Assembly (NCBI GenBank): GCA_002794785.1
Contig: NBBA01000012.1
Span: 806,001 to 870,000, forward strand
Direction: 5' to 3'
Origin: Coniferiporia sulphurascens
Taxonomy: Eukaryota > Basidiomycota > Agaricomycetes > Hymenochaetales > Hymenochaetaceae
Length of the DNA stretch: 64,000 nucleotides
Shown here: positions 12,973 to 26,182 of the stretch, piece after piece
How the letters are laid out: each line of letters opens with the position of its first letter
Position numbering within the stretch: position 1 is the stretch's first letter
Made by a program: the position numbers and the translations under genes
The notes under the pieces: model-generated
The model's input: the letters and a program-made list of their open reading frames with translations, nothing else
Told to the model about the DNA's origin: nothing
Databases searched by the model: none

Positions 12973-15900
12973 CTACAGGAACCCGCTCTCTTGCAAGAGT
13001 CTTGCCATTTTCTCGTCCTCACGCTCCCGGGGCTCCCGTTCAAGACTGAGGTTCCAAAACTGCTCGCCCCAATCAACTGTATCGCTGAACGAACTGAGCG
13101 CTTCTTCTATGAAAGCCAGGATCGGTGGTAACGGTGCGAGATTGAAATCTTTTGATTGCCAATGTTGGATTTCTCGGATAATCTCCGCCGCGCGCTGCCT
13201 CTTGCCAAAGTTGACAAGGTTCCCAGGCAGGACATCCTTGCTACCATCATTAATGAATGTGAGCGTGGTCAGATATACACCTGAGATATCGTATCGGATA
13301 CTTAGTGATGAAAACATGATTTGTACAAAGAGGGGACTCACCGATAAAGGGTATGCCAGGGGGGTTGGTTTGCGCGAGGGTCGCCTTGTAATTCGTAAAG
13401 TTCTTGGTCGAATCCAGCGTCATCTCACACGTGCCGAGTTGCGACATGAATCGACCGCCGACTTGTTCCCAAGTGCGTTTCAAACGACGTATGGGAGGTG
13501 AGTTCAGGCCAGAGATAATCGCCGCCATACTGGAGAAATTGTGCAGGTTCCTGCAACGCTATAGGCAGAGCATAAACAGTCAGTAAAAGGTCACGAATTC
13601 ACGACTAGAATGGCGTACGTCGGCAACTGAGATAAATTGCTTCACAAGAGCAGCCCGTTTGCGCGAGTCCTCTTTGCACAGGATCGTCGAATTTACCCAA
13701 TTTGCAATCTGGAAATATTGTATTAGCGTCCATGTGAGAAAAAAATAGCGGGGCACAGAACGTACCTTGTTGGTCATTTGAATCACATCAGTAATATGAT
13801 CCTTGTGCTCGCCGACCTTCTGCTCCCTTGAACGCTGCAAACACTCAATTGCCTTGATCTTACGATACAATGCAAACTCCATGATTGTCAACTGCCGTGC
13901 AAGCTCCAGGGGATCAATGTCAAGAAGCTTCAGCCTGTTTTTATTCATGCCTTTCGGTATGATCGACGGAGGCGGGAAGGAGGTCGGAGGGGTGAGAGTG
14001 AGCGGTTTTAAGCCCCCTTGTTTCTGCAGATTGAAACATACATTTAAGTCTCGCAAAAGCAAATTAGCCAATGCCTACCTTGCGCTCAATGATGTTCAAC
14101 AAGTTCTTTGAAGCCGGAGACGTCACTACTTCAGGCCCCAATAGAAAGTCCCTTATACGATCAAGTATGTATAGGTCATCCTCAACTAGCACCTGATCAT
14201 CCGTGACCATGGTTTTAAAGGTGTTCAACACACTTTTTGTTTACGTCAGCAACAGACTCGAATTAAGTATTTGCGTCGGGAAGGCCTACCGTGACCGCAC
14301 TACGTGCTGCTTGAGTCTCGTCCACTCCTCGAGCTCACTCGGTTTGAGTTCACTCGGTGGCTGGATCCAGAAACGTTTGACAAGTAGATCAAATAGTTCA
14401 CCTAGTGTGGTAAACGACTTGTATGTCATTAAAAACGTTCTTATGAAGACGGGGTCTGTATTGGCCGTTTATTAGCCTTCCGAAATGACATGACTGACAA
14501 TCCGCGACGTTACCTCCGTATTCATGGGTAGTCAGCCGTTCGATCAGTGCTGGCATAGTGCCCGCTCGAATACCTCCGTCAGGGTTGACCATGAGTTCAT
14601 CCTTACTATGTTCGGTACGCAGGTACCAGGGCTTCGAATCGGCATTGGCAATTTCAATATATCGCTCAGGAGCGTCTTCACCAAGCAATTGTCGGATCTT
14701 CGTTGCACGAGTTGTTCCTGTATTACTTTCGTCAATGGCAAACGAAACGTCATCGGTGCTACAATCATGTTTACCTTTTTCGGGAAAGTCGAGAAGAGGG
14801 TCCTCGTCTCCTGGGTCCTGATCGGGGGGCAATGGTTTCGAGAGTGACGGAGACGGCCTGTGACCATTATTTTGAACAATGGTCTGGGGGGGATCCCACA
14901 GTGCATCCTGGGCTGTCTGAGGGTCGATTTCATCGACAGGGTCCGGTATATCCATTTGACCACGTATGTCATCCGACAAGCCACGAATATCGCCCAGACC
15001 ACTGATACGTCTCATTGGAATAGTCATCGAGTCCCTAAATCGGCTTTCCTGGGCGATTTGCTCACGGGATATAGCCAATAAACTCTCCAGAAAGTCTACG
15101 GCTGTGCCTGCTTCCGATTTCACGACTCTGACCGAATCATAAAGGCTAGAAATCAGTGATTGTCGGTCAAGAGTACCAGAGGAGTTTCCAGTGGAAACCC
15201 ATTCGAGCGGGATGGTCTGCATGAAAGAGAAGAGAGCCACTCCGTCGTCATATAGACTCTGCGCTACGGCCTCGAAACGACGTAGAAGTGATCGAGCCTC
15301 AGCGATGGTCTGCATGTATGGGTCTTCCGGATAAGACAGTCCAGATTCGCTACGTATACCACCTACATCGACTTCCTGGTAAATATTGACGTCAACCACG
15401 AACGCAACCAAAGAAGAGAGTCCGGCAAGGACAGATTGCGATTGGTTAAGCAAGTCATCTGGGCAGAGTGATTAAGTAAGAACCACTGAGATTGAAAAGA
15501 ATGGAACTAACCACTTGTAGTTTCCGCCTTTCGCAACAGATCAACTAATACAGCCAGCTCTTCGTCCAAAGCGTAGAGTAAAGTCCTTCCTTCCGAGATA
15601 GCGTCGTCGTTCAACAGAGTCTTTGGTAACCCAATCCCTTCGTCTACATCGATGAACCCGAATCCTTTCCAGGACGCCGCCACGCCTGCTCCAGGAAGTC
15701 CCGGACCTATGTGTTGAAGGTCAAAAACCCCACGCAGACGCTTTCTTCCGACACGCTGGTGTAATTGTTTGATGGCTGTCTTCGAGTATTGCTTCTTTAC
15801 TTCGGCGACGAAAATGTCGACTGCACGCTGCAAATCTGCTGCATCTTGTTCAACGCGAATCATCATCTCAGAAGTGAAGGCTTCGCGTCTGTACCGCGCC

Positions 15901-17456
15901 GCGCGTGCAGAAAGCACGAGCTTAGAAAGTGTGGCTGTGACCTTGCGTTGAGAAGTCTTTAATTGGGATTGCAGTTGTTGTGCGACTGCTGTTGCGCTCG
16001 AGTCCCGTTCGCCCAAAGCATTAGGTAATGGACCAGATAGAGCGCACGAAACATAGAGGAGATTTCGAACCGCTACCACTACAGATCCGACATTCTGCTC
16101 TACCTCCTTATCGTGCTCAGGACCTTTTGGCAATCCATTGTCATCCACCGACGCCATAACAACAATAATCGCTTCTCGTGTGAGATCTGATAGTTTGTCA
16201 ATAGATTCCGGTTCGGGGGGCGCCAGAGCTTCCTGTAGCAACATTGAGGTACGTTCCGCTGTCCCAGGCCCATAATTCGCGTCAATAGTGTTCAAAGCAC
16301 GTGGCTGACGATCCAGAACATCTGACTCCCGTGGATGAATATCAGAATCGTCTGAATACACGCTGTCCCGCTTCGAAGAACCTTGATTCTGGCTGGTCAT
16401 AGAATCCGCTCGTAACCGCGCCTCGGCAAACAAGGCATCATCGGCGGTGCTGTATCCAGATGCAGTCGAAGAAAGGGCGGTTGCAAGCTGTCCACCAGTC
16501 TGATGCAAGTCATCTGGATACACGACAGTAGGCGCGGCAGGTGCACTATTTTCCACTGTCGGCCTTACCCACTGAATTTGCCCAGTGATCTTGTTAAAGT
16601 AGTAGTAGGTCATACCGTCATCTGCAAGGCGTTTTGTCCATGGCTCCGGGGTTCCACTACGTCTAGAAATACCAAAACCTGCTTGGTGAGAGCTAGACTG
16701 GGTACTTGCAGATGAGAAGTTGTCGGCACGGCCTGCATATTGATTCAACGCCCCGGCGCGACTCGCCGCTCGTTGATTTGTGGGAGATGACAGCGCGCCC
16801 AGGTCGCTAGCGGGCCCTTCGTCACCCAGCTCAGACGGGAGGTCTCTGGAACGCTCTCCAGTCTGTGAGTTTACGTAGAATATCTGCCTCGATCATGAGC
16901 TTTGCGTAAAGGACGACGTCAACGAAATCAAGCATACCTGGCCATTTGAATCAACCTGAGGCAGCCAGAAGTCATTTAAAGCACTGGGAGCGCGCATATG
17001 ACCATTTGCGGAGGTCTCAAATCCGCCGTTTCTTTGATCGTACTCCATTTCTTCCTGAAGCCAGTCACGGTCCTGCTCAGAACCCGTTGCTCGCACGCGC
17101 TGGCTAACGTCAATTGCTGAATCATGCACCTCATTTGCGCGCATCGCGTATTGTGGACCAAGCTCAGTTTCCGCTTCGACATCGGATATTGGCTGGACAT
17201 AGTTCGACGGAAACCAGCCACGTTCTTCGCCCAGGAGACCGTCCCACCAGCCAGATTCGAGCTGCGTTAGAACCTCGATAATATCGCCACGATAGAAGGA
17301 GAGCGAGGAGCCGTCTGTAGATTGGTAGTCGTAGAGCGCGCGGCAGTAGAATGTCGGGAGGAGCTGGTCATCAGCAGTCTGAGCATCATCCTCGACGGAG
17401 TGTGTAGCGCGGCCGGCCCCGTACATCATGGTGGCTGCTGAAGCCATGTCGGGCAC
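12973..17456 (-). CDS. CDC25: Cdc25-type Ras guanine-nucleotide exchange factor (SH3-WW-RasGEF)
   Basis: Activates Ras by GDP/GTP exchange upstream of the cAMP-PKA pathway. The start MPDMASAATMMYGAGR is at 17456. Domains in order: SH3 (ALYDYQSTDGSSLSFYRGDI to GWFPSNYVQPI, 17360-17190); a degenerate WW-like repeat split by the first intron (FWLPQVDSNGQ then IFYVNSQTGERSRDLP); a full WW (PEPWTKRLADDGMTYYYFNK, TGQIQWVRPT, 16660-16560); a long helical middle part; RasGEF-N (about 14600-14200); and the catalytic RasGEF domain (13960-12990) with LDIDPLELARQLTIMEFALY, NWVNSTIL, MAAIISGLNSPPIRRLKRTW and PGIPFIG, VYLTTLTFINDG. Stop TAG is at 12975-12973. The first intron is 16937-16884. The SH3 plus tandem WW N-terminus followed by RasGEF is a common basidiomycete arrangement. 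It is tail-to-tail with IGO1 across the LINE insertion. Confidence 0.93.
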
Positions 17457-17698
17457 GTTCTAATGTAGCGACGGAGGGGAGCTTCCCACCGAGCGCGACA
17501 GCGACGAGCACGACAACGACAACAACAGCGACGAGCAGCAGGAAACCAAGTTGTCGCGACGGGCTCTGAAGCAGCCGGACTAGATGAGAAGTGGGTCGTG
17601 GGAAATTGACATTTTTAATGAGGAAGGGCACTCTGTGCGCGCCACCGGACTATTACACCGAAAGAAAAAGAGAAAATACACAATAGGAATGTTAATGT

Positions 17699-20600
17699 TT
17701 ATCTCTTCAGTGTGCGCTGCTTCTCCGCAAACTCTACTATTTTTCTGTCCACAAACAGGCCCTTCCGTTCCCTCACGCGGTCCATGTAACCCTTCGCGGT
17801 GTTCTCTCGGTCTGCCTTTTCGCCCAGATCCTCCAGTTCTTCCTCGGTCGTCGGAACCCAAAACGGGTCCTGGTCTAGTATCTCGTACCTGAATCCTACC
17901 ATGAGACGAGAACGGAACCCTTATAATACTTGGAGAATGCTTACCCGCTGAAGATAAGTTGAGGACTAGCTGCGCCCGATGTCCGCTTCCGTATTTCTGG
18001 AATGATAGAGTGATGTGGACAACATACTAAGTAGGGCACTTCACCTAAAATCGTATGGCCTTACCGTCTGCGATTCCAAAACTCTCGGCGACAGGGAGGG
18101 TAGCCCGAACAGTGAAAAACGAGGTGCCCTCTCTCATCTCTTCGGCTACAATTCGGCCGCGCCTCTTTGCGACTACACCATACACTTTGCCTAAAACATC
18201 GGCTGAAATCCCTGGTCAATTGCTGCCCTGCATAGTGCTGCATGGAACCCGACGTACTGGAAGCCTGAATATCGCAGGTGTACATTGCAAGCATGAGCCT
18301 CGGGCTCCAGTCCAGTAAACCTGTCCGGCAAGCGTCCTGGGCCGCTGAGATCAACGATCCAATCACCTGTGCTATAAAATTCGATGGGTTTCAGATGATC
18401 AAATCCTTTTTTTTGCATAGTAACGGGAGGGGACGCACAGCTGTCCGATTCCACAGCTTGCAGGTCATACTGCAAACTCTCCACAAAATACGCCACACCC
18501 TCAACAGGCTCTGCGCATAGCGGCCCTCTGAATACGGCGATCTGGAACCCGGTCTCTACACTGTTTTCAAAGTCTTGTACGAGCCGACTCCTGTCCTTTA
18601 CTGGCTCGGAGGCTTGCGTGCGTGTCAGACGCTTCCTCAGTCTGACACATCATTATAGAAGTTTGATAAGCGCGGTAAAGATGGAAGCGTATAAGAAAAG
18701 AACGTCTCACGATTTCGTCGGCCCCTCTTCACGTGCATCAATCAGAACACACCCACCGGCTGTTTGTGGCCCAAATGCCCAAGCCTTGTCTGCCAAATCC
18801 CGCCATTCTGACCCGACGTCTTTACACACGGCATCGAGCGCTGCCCAGAAATCCTCCTGCCGAACTGTGGGTTTACGCAGGACGTCCCCGTATATATTTA
18901 TCCCTTCTTCAAGATCATTTTCATTGTCCTGCTGGGAGGCGGCATGATCGGATGATGTAAACTCTTCCTTCAGCTGCTTTTCGCGTAAAATGCGCCGTAA
19001 TATCAGCAAGTTGTTTTGAATGAATTCGAGAATAGGCGCAGGAAGCGGGGAAGCACGAATAGTGAAGTTGACGACGGAGCGCGCGCTGGATCCATGGACA
19101 GTTCCTCGCAACGCGTTTGATAATTTTGAAGGTGGCATTTGAGCAGCTTTGACAGCGGTCTCCCTAAAAGGCACGATTGGTTCAGACGATTGAATCTCGA
19201 CCTTTGCGAAGCGTTCCCGGAGATCTTTGAGGCATCGCTAAGAGGAAAAGTCAGACATCGTTTCAGATCAAACGGGATTAATGACCTCAAGATGTAGTTC
19301 TCCAGCAGTCAGGATAACATGTTCACCAGATTGCTGCTGGAAGGTCTCCACGGCTGGGTCAGCTTGACTGAGCAGTTTGAGGCCCTGAACCAGTTGAGGA
19401 AGATTTGCTAGAAATGTTTGTGAGAAAATGATCCTCGATAAAGTTCTGAAAAAATAACTACCAGGCTCTACAGGCTCAAGAGCAACGCGAACAATCGGTG
19501 AGATCTGCGTAGGGCAAAAGTCATAATTGTTCAAGTTCAAGAACCAATTTCACGGGTGATGGTGTACGAACCTGCCGAACAATACCGCCTAAATTTGTCA
19601 TGCAGTCCTTGTCCAGAGTCAAATCATCCGCAAGAAGCCCGTCAGCTCTCGGAGCACACAGAGTTGCGCTCCTCCAGACTTTGCCTTCTAAGCCTCGCAC
19701 TGCGAAAACATTTCCCGCCCTTACCGTATCCACAGGCTCCAGATCACGTCCCATCATAACATACAGACCCTCTACCTTCGTTTTCACGACATGACTTGCA
19801 TTGCGGGGGTGGGCAGGGCCGAATGTTTCGTTATACTTTGGTAAAATGCAATATATCGACGACCCCGTGCGCAGAAGACCAGAATACAAACGTGCAAACC
19901 CAAGAATAGCTGTCTCCCCCTCACAGTTTGGTTCTGGAGACTCACCGGGCTCGGCCGCCGGTATTGCATCCGATACATTCGATGCTGGCTTTTCTCCAGA
20001 GTCATTTTCCATGTTCTCTTTGAGCTGTCTCAGGTCTCTCCCGCGTTCGCGCATCTCTTGTGCGGTGATAGGCTTTCTCCTATTTTCCGGGAGATCCTTC
20101 CTCGCCACTGCGAACATTTTGCTGACATATGCAACGACAGACGCGTCAGGACTCGAGTCACAAGTGAAGAGATCGCGCTCAAGCTTATTCTTTGGCTCGA
20201 CAGCTGCCGAATCAAGTTCGGGGTACAGCATATTCGGAACGCGGTTAGCTTGCGCAGCGGAAGGGGCAGGGATGATATCAATGACGGCTTGTATAGTGCA
20301 TGTTGAAAGCGAAAGCCATTGTCCAAATATCAACGAAAGAAGATGTCGATTATCCTTTGACTTCAAGTCGCGTGACGGGATTTTGAGATTGAGCGCTGTT
20401 ACGATTTTTGCCATTTTATCTGGGTTTCTATACATATGTGAGCGAATCAAGGTCGAGGTGCGGATTATCATGACGCACGGGTTGAGTATCACTCCGTCGT
20501 AAACAGCCCAGATATTCTCAAGCACAAATTGTACGAAAAGTGGCTTCAGTGCCCTCCCTTTGAGGTGTTTAAGTCCGATCACTCGTTTCGTTTTCGGGTC

Positions 20601-21567
20601 CAAAAAATAGTCTCCCCATAGTACCTTCCTGAGGTTCGCCTCTTTCATCCCTAATTTTGCCGCATACAGCTGCGCAAACCTGCTTATGCGGAAGCCCCAC
20701 CCATCGATTGCTGAAGCAAAGACGACATTTCCGCGCTCTGGGGCAAAATACAGATCCTCATCGTCCTTTTCTTGGAATTCTGCGTCCACACCGTTATCGT
20801 TGTCATCGTCGACAGTGTCCCCATTTTCTATCTGGCTCGACTTGCGCTCCACGAGCCGCTTTTCGCGTTCTTCGCGCCAGCGCAAGTCGTCACCCATACG
20901 ATCTCCGGCAAAAAACGAGCCCATGACGGCGTTAACCTGTTCAACAACCCGACTGAGGTGATGGTGGGCCTCGACTGGGGAGAGCTTCAATTCTGTGATC
21001 AGGCGATCGCATTTGTTCAAGACAAGGATAGGGCGGACACGGTCTAGCCATGCTTGCCGAAGAACCGCGATGGTCTAGGATTTGATATAGGTAGTCAAGT
21101 AAGGAACTGTAGACTTGTTGCCAGAATGCAATAACGCACTTGCGTACACACACCCTCGACCACGTCGACCAAAAGTAGCGCGCCATCGCACAATCTCGAC
21201 GCCGATGAGACCTCGCCTGAAAAGTCGACATGCCCAGGCGTGTCAATCAAGTTGATGGTATATACCTTCTCAGCGCTTTCTAGTGTTATCAGCTTATATA
21301 TCTCTTCCCTCAGTCCAGCACCGTCCACTTACCGCCACTTTGCGTCTTCTCTGCGACCCGGAACCGTAATGAGACGGCACTACTCTCCATAGTGATACCC
21401 CTCTGCTGTTCATCTTCCCTACTATCCATGTACCTTATTTTTCCGGCCATACGCGAAGAAATAATGTTGTTCGCCGCCAGAAGGTAGTCGACGAAGGTCG
21501 TTTTGCCATGGTCGACATGACCAATGGTTGTAATGACACGTACGTCCTCCGCGGCTGGCGAAGACAT
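17699..21567 (-). CDS. EFL1: Ribosome assembly GTPase Efl1/Ria1 (EF2-like)
   Basis: Cytoplasmic GTPase that with Sdo1/SBDS evicts Tif6/eIF6 from pre-60S subunits. The start at 21567 reads [20 protein letters not shown]. The GTPase motifs are all present: GHVDHGKTT (G1), [14 protein letters not shown] (G2), [12 protein letters not shown] (G3) and [10 protein letters not shown] (G4). An acidic insertion follows ([28 protein letters not shown]), then the EF2-like domains including [19 protein letters not shown] and VTAGELHLE. Near the C-terminus are [17 protein letters not shown] and [17 protein letters not shown] segments typical of EF-G domain V. The last exon gives [20 protein letters not shown] to [10 protein letters not shown] with TAA at 17701-17699. 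Multi-exon, GT-AG. Distinguished from EF2 by the insertion after G4 and by the absence of the diphthamide loop. Confidence 0.94.
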
Positions 21568-21773
21568 TGCAATAGTAGATCTCCAGTAATATGAGTTTGA
21601 ACTGGAAGGCGAATGTCGTCTGAAGTGCTTTTGCGGAGTCAACTAAAAACGATGGATGTATACCGGAAGGAAGGGAACGAGTCAGGGCCAGCCGGACCCG
21701 GACGCATACAGCCACAATAATTTTATATGCGTCTTATTTCTCTTTACAACGTAAAACCGCTAAAATGTGCAAT

Positions 21774-23410
21774 TTATTGTAACACATCCAATAAACTCTT
21801 CTTAACTATTTCGTCCAACCCCTTACCAATGAAGACCAACTTCCCTTCGTCCGGCACTCCGACACTCGGCCCTTCTTCTTCGACCTGAGTAATTTCGTAT
21901 AGGCTCCGTACACCCTGCAGCACATACTGCTTTCCGTCCTCGTATGTATACACACCTTTGCACCGCAAAACCTCGATGGCCTTATGCTCGCCAGAAGTAG
22001 AATTGCTGTCCCCGGGCAAGCAACCCTCCCAAAGCGCCGAGCGAATCCATTCGTCGAGCCGCTGCACACGCGCCGAAGTCATGCGTGGACACGAAACTTG
22101 CAGACTTGAAATACCTTCGTGTGTCGTGTGGTGGGTATGATCGTGGCCATGTTCATGTTCCTGAGAACAGTCTTCGGAGTTAGATGATGAGATGGAAAAT
22201 TGGACGGAGAAGGGCTTTGAGGCATATGCTTTGATTCCTATCACATGCTTCAGGTCGATATGACCTTTAATCGTCCTATGTATGGATGCTGCAGGATTTA
22301 TTCTCTGGATCTTGGATTCGAAGCGAAGCACATTCTCTTCCGAAACAAGGTCAATCTTGTTCAGCAATACGACATCTGCACAAGCGACTTGGCTATGGGT
22401 TATCAGCTTAGTTATCGCCAACAGCAGGAGTACATTGTGCGTACTGAAGACTGACGCCTTTGCTATCCGAAGACTCTTCCTCCATTTGCTAGGAGGCATT
22501 GTTAGGTGTATCGGACGATGCGCGTTGGAGGTTGCTCACTTTTTCTCCGAAGACGGCATCGACAACAGTTACCACACCATCTAGATAGATATCTTGTCCA
22601 AGGCCAAGCGCAAACTCTTCATTTTGCCAAAACGAAGATGCGATGGGTCCTGTTTCGTCATTCCCCGTCAAGATGTTCATTGAATATCATAAATAAATAG
22701 TTACCTGGGTCTGCGAGGCCCGTCGTCTCCAATAGAATGTAATCAAAGGCTCCTTTCTTTTGCATAAGTTTCTCGATGGACGCAATTCCCGTGTCTTTTA
22801 TACTGCAGCACAGACATCCGTTCGCGAGCTCCAGATATTCTTGAGACAGCTCTTCAGGATTCCCGCTCTGCGATATGTTTATGGCTTTGGCTGAGATCCC
22901 AGACTCGTCAACCTATCTTGCATGGAGTGTCCAAATTCAAGTACCTTCTATGTCCTGTAGGGTATTCCATGAGAAAAACATAAGAAGTACTGCTAGCAGA
23001 AAGACGCACAGCGGTATCCCCGAATTCGTTCATGATAACGGCAATGCGATACCCATGCCGTTCCGTCAAAATCCTCCTTGAGTGCGCATAAAGTCAACCC
23101 ACAGAAGCATTGGTCAGTACTTGCATATTCACGTACTTCAGCAGTGTGCTCTTCCCCGCGCCAAGGAAACCTGAAATGAGCGTACATGGTATGCGATTAT
23201 CGGAGTTTTCATTCACGATCCCTTTTATCCCTGCGCCTTCTGCATCTCTGCTTGATTCAATATACACCCCGAGTAAGTTATGATAGTGCCCTAACTCACA
23301 CCTTGTCGGATTGACTGGGATCAATGAGAAGCCTGTATGTACACGTCAATATCCGTGTTCTGGAAACAGATACAAGACGCAGATGCGCACGGAATATCGT
23401 CTTCATCCAT
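21774..23410 (-). CDS. ZNG1: CobW/ZNG1-family zinc chaperone GTPase
   Basis: GTP-dependent metallochaperone of the COG0523 family; eukaryotic ZNG1 (CBWD1) delivers zinc to methionine aminopeptidase 1. The start at 23410 is MDEDDIP, followed by [10 protein letters not shown] and VDAEGAG. Motifs: [16 protein letters not shown] (P-loop), [30 protein letters not shown] (the GCxCC metal site), [34 protein letters not shown] (G4), and a C-terminal CobW_C domain ending KKSLLDVLQ (TAA at 21776-21774). A His-rich insert [16 protein letters not shown] near 22160-22120 is a likely metal-binding loop. The intron after the P-loop appears to be GC-AG (23124-23074). A GT donor at 23128 cannot restore the frame. 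Confidence 0.9.
23074..23124 (-). other. Apparent GC-AG intron in ZNG1
   Basis: The 51-nt intron begins GCAAGT, the classic GC-type donor consensus, and ends GGAG. Only this splice joins STLLKYVNM to ILTERHGYR in frame. The nearest GT donor (GTGAAT at 23132) leaves the second half out of frame with every AG nearby. Confidence 0.7.
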
Positions 23411-23931
23411 TGTGAAGCGTGGTTTCTGAGGTCGAATTGTGCTCAAGTACGTTCCGGTTTAACAGGACAGCGAATTAGAGACATCGAGTTGTGGCGAGCG
23501 TGACAAATTGCCGACCCCGAAATGCAAACATGTATTTCTAACGAGTCCGCGCTGGTACACAAAAGACGTATTCTACAGTTTGGTTTCCTGTTCGATAATG
23601 CAACCTCTGCCGCTCACGAGGGCTTCGATAATCGTTGGCGAGTTGTTGCTGGCGAGTGCGTTGTGTCATGGCCGGTTCTGCTCGACGTTAGAGGTCTAAG
23701 GTCGATCGACAAGCGGCAAGGATAGGGATCGTCCACAACAAAAAAAGCTGGGGGGCAGTCGCATCCAAGCCCTTAGACCGTTAAGCCCGCAGCGCTACGA
23801 ACTCTAAGCTAGGGCCTAAAATCGCGGTTGAAGAAGCATACCGACCTCAATGTTTTAAAAATTTGAATTGGCCGAGACGTGGTGAAAAATAAAAATTGCT
23901 GTGTGCGTTGCTAGGGGTCCTTCCCGTGTAG
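23411..23931. other. Divergent intergenic region ZNG1 / GUK1
   Basis: Upstream region of two oppositely directed genes. Short AT-rich patches occur near 23850-23900. Several small open frames are present but lack conserved motifs or splice-supported extensions. No RNA gene was recognised. Confidence 0.4.
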
Positions 23932-24767
23932 ATGGCCTATTTTTTTTCTTCCGGCGCTCGTCCATTCTCTGCAACCATACCGTCTCTGGCTCGTTTCCTT
24001 CATTCCCGCGCAATGTCGTCCTTCTCGCGTCCGCTCGTCATATCAGGACCGAGCGGGACTGGCAAGAGCACACTGCTCGCGCGGCTCTTCGTGGAGCACC
24101 CTGACAAGTTTGGCTTCAGTGTCTCCCGTGCGTCCCGCCCCCTGCTGTTGCTCGTACCGAAAGCGTGACACAGCGACGTGCGATTGCTCATGTTCGTGCC
24201 GAAAAAAAATACACACTTGCAGACACGACACGCCAGCCGCGCACGGGAGAAGTAGATGGCAAAGCGTATCACTTCGTAGACAAGGAGGCGTTTCTCGAGC
24301 TGCGTGACGAGGGTGGCTTCATTGAGACAGCCGAGTTCGCGTCAAATTTCTATGGCACAAGCAAGCAGGCTGTGAAGAACGTGCATGACGAAGGACGAAG
24401 GTGTATTCTCGACATCGAGGCCCAGGTTCGAGTCCAGGCTGTTTTTGTACTCTCCTTCATGTCCTTATGCATTCTTCAGGGTGTCCGTCAAATAAAGAAC
24501 ACCGATCTCAATCCTGTCTACTTATTTATCTCACCTCCAGACATGATCACACTTAAGAGTAGACTTGTGGGCCGCGGGACGGATAAAGAGGAGGCCATTC
24601 AAAAGCGACTGAACACCGCAATTCAAGAAATCCAGTACGCGAAAACAGGCGCGCACGACATTGTTATTGTGAACGATGACCTCGACCGGGCATATGCGAA
24701 ATTCAAGAGAATCGCTTTGGGAGAGGACGTTGAAGTAGATGCACTTCCCCCCCTTTTGGATGAATAG
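23932..24767 (+). CDS. GUK1: Guanylate kinase
   Basis: Phosphorylates GMP (and dGMP) with ATP to give GDP, an essential step in nucleotide synthesis. Exons: 23932-24127, 24223-24425 and 24480-24767. The P-loop is [14 protein letters not shown]. The spliced [20 protein letters not shown] contains the GMP-binding RxPRxGE-x-G-x-x-Y-x-F motif, followed by [20 protein letters not shown] and [11 protein letters not shown]. The C-terminal half has [24 protein letters not shown] and [16 protein letters not shown]. Two starts are possible. The first ATG (23932) adds a 27-residue Arg/Ser leader, [20 protein letters not shown], that resembles a mitochondrial targeting sequence. The second (24013, [15 protein letters not shown]) gives the usual cytosolic form. 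Both may be used. Confidence 0.95.
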
Positions 24768-24891
24768 ATTAGACTATTTCTGGACACAGGCTGTTCGCTG
24801 GAGATCACGCCTGTAATAGTAGATGTGCGCGATATAACAAAATATGGGCAGCCGTCTGGGACAGAAAGAGATGAAAAGGGTGTGTGATATA

Positions 24892-26182
24892 CTAGTGAGA
24901 GAGCATTTCTCGCGCCGCAGGTACGAACTCCTGCTCGTACTCGACTTCCACACGAGGACCGCCTGCAATATAAAAAGCTTAGTTCACTTCGTTAGTTCAA
25001 GAAAGACACAGAAACATACGCTTGGTTTTCTTTTCCGGCCTCCTCTTCGCAGTCCTCGGCGGAACAGGAGGAGCTTTCCGCTTGCCTTTCGGCACAGGGC
25101 GTTTCGGAGACGACCCTTTCCCGTTATCCGAATCCTGATCATCTTCCACCGACTCGTCGCCCTCCGAGTTCTCATTGTCCTCGGCCACGTCCTCCAGATC
25201 ACTCAGCCCGTCCTCGCTTTCATCCCCACTCAGATCGCTGACGAACTCCCTTTCTCCCCACTCTTCCTCGTCTTCCATCTCCAGTTCGTCCACGAGCTCT
25301 TCTTCATCTGTTTCGTCATCTTCCATATCCTCCAATCCATCCAGTGCAGCCTCCTTGTCAGCCTTCCCGCGCGCCTGAGCAAGCACCGCCTGCCAGACTT
25401 CCTCGTTTACGTTAAGCGGCGCATCACCATACGCCTTCGACTTCAAACGTTCAATGAGCTCTTTTTCAATGGAGCGCTCAAGGTGTGCGGCGGCGAGCGC
25501 CTTGCGCTCGCGTGTGGCGTCGCGTCGGTCAAGTTTCTTCTTCACACCGACGAGCTTTGTCCTGAATAACAGCTTGTGAAATATTCCAAGTTTATGGAAG
25601 CATATAACGTACTGTTGACGAAGCTTCATTCGTCGCATTTTAATGAGGTATTGTGTAATTTTGGTTACGCGCTGCTTGCATTTGTGGACGAGAAAGTTAG
25701 GCCAGTAAATCAGTTCCTTGTCAATCTGCTCGTGCAAGAAAACGTTAATAAACGCTCATTTCCCGGAAAAGGATGGAGCATATGCGCACCTGCTGCAGTG
25801 CCGATGCATAGTTGTTTGAAAGTTTTATCCGCTCCCACATATGCTTCGGGCTGTGCGCCCGCTCAATGGTTTTGACATACAAGTACAGTGCGCCTACAGC
25901 GAGACACTCAGAAATCGACGCTTAGAGACAAACAGCGAACGACCTCACCTTCCTTCTCACGAACAGTCGCATACCGAGAGTTCGCAAGCGGGCATGACTG
26001 GCGGTTGCAGAATCCGGTGACATTATATTCGTTTCTGCAGAAATTTTGGGTTGTAGTCCTGGGGCGTGCGCGTGAGTCTACGAAGCCAACAGCCGCGAAC
26101 AAGGTTGCCATTATACGCACTTGACTTTGTACGAGCAGAATTGCTTATTTATGACCGACCAGATAACATCGTCGCTCTGCAT
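24892..26182 (-). CDS. MAK16: Ribosome biogenesis protein Mak16
   Basis: Nucleolar factor needed for 60S (25S/5.8S rRNA) maturation. The start at 26182 reads [20 protein letters not shown]. The zinc-binding N-terminus follows: [19 protein letters not shown], then [35 protein letters not shown] segment, and [20 protein letters not shown], all diagnostic. The middle has [20 protein letters not shown] and [18 protein letters not shown]. An acidic stretch (about 25350-25130) and a basic Lys/Arg-Pro region lead to the end, [20 protein letters not shown] then SH and TAG at 24894-24892. The gene is split by several short introns in its first half. It is divergent from PRP2 (226 bp between starts), so a shared promoter is likely. 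Confidence 0.95.
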
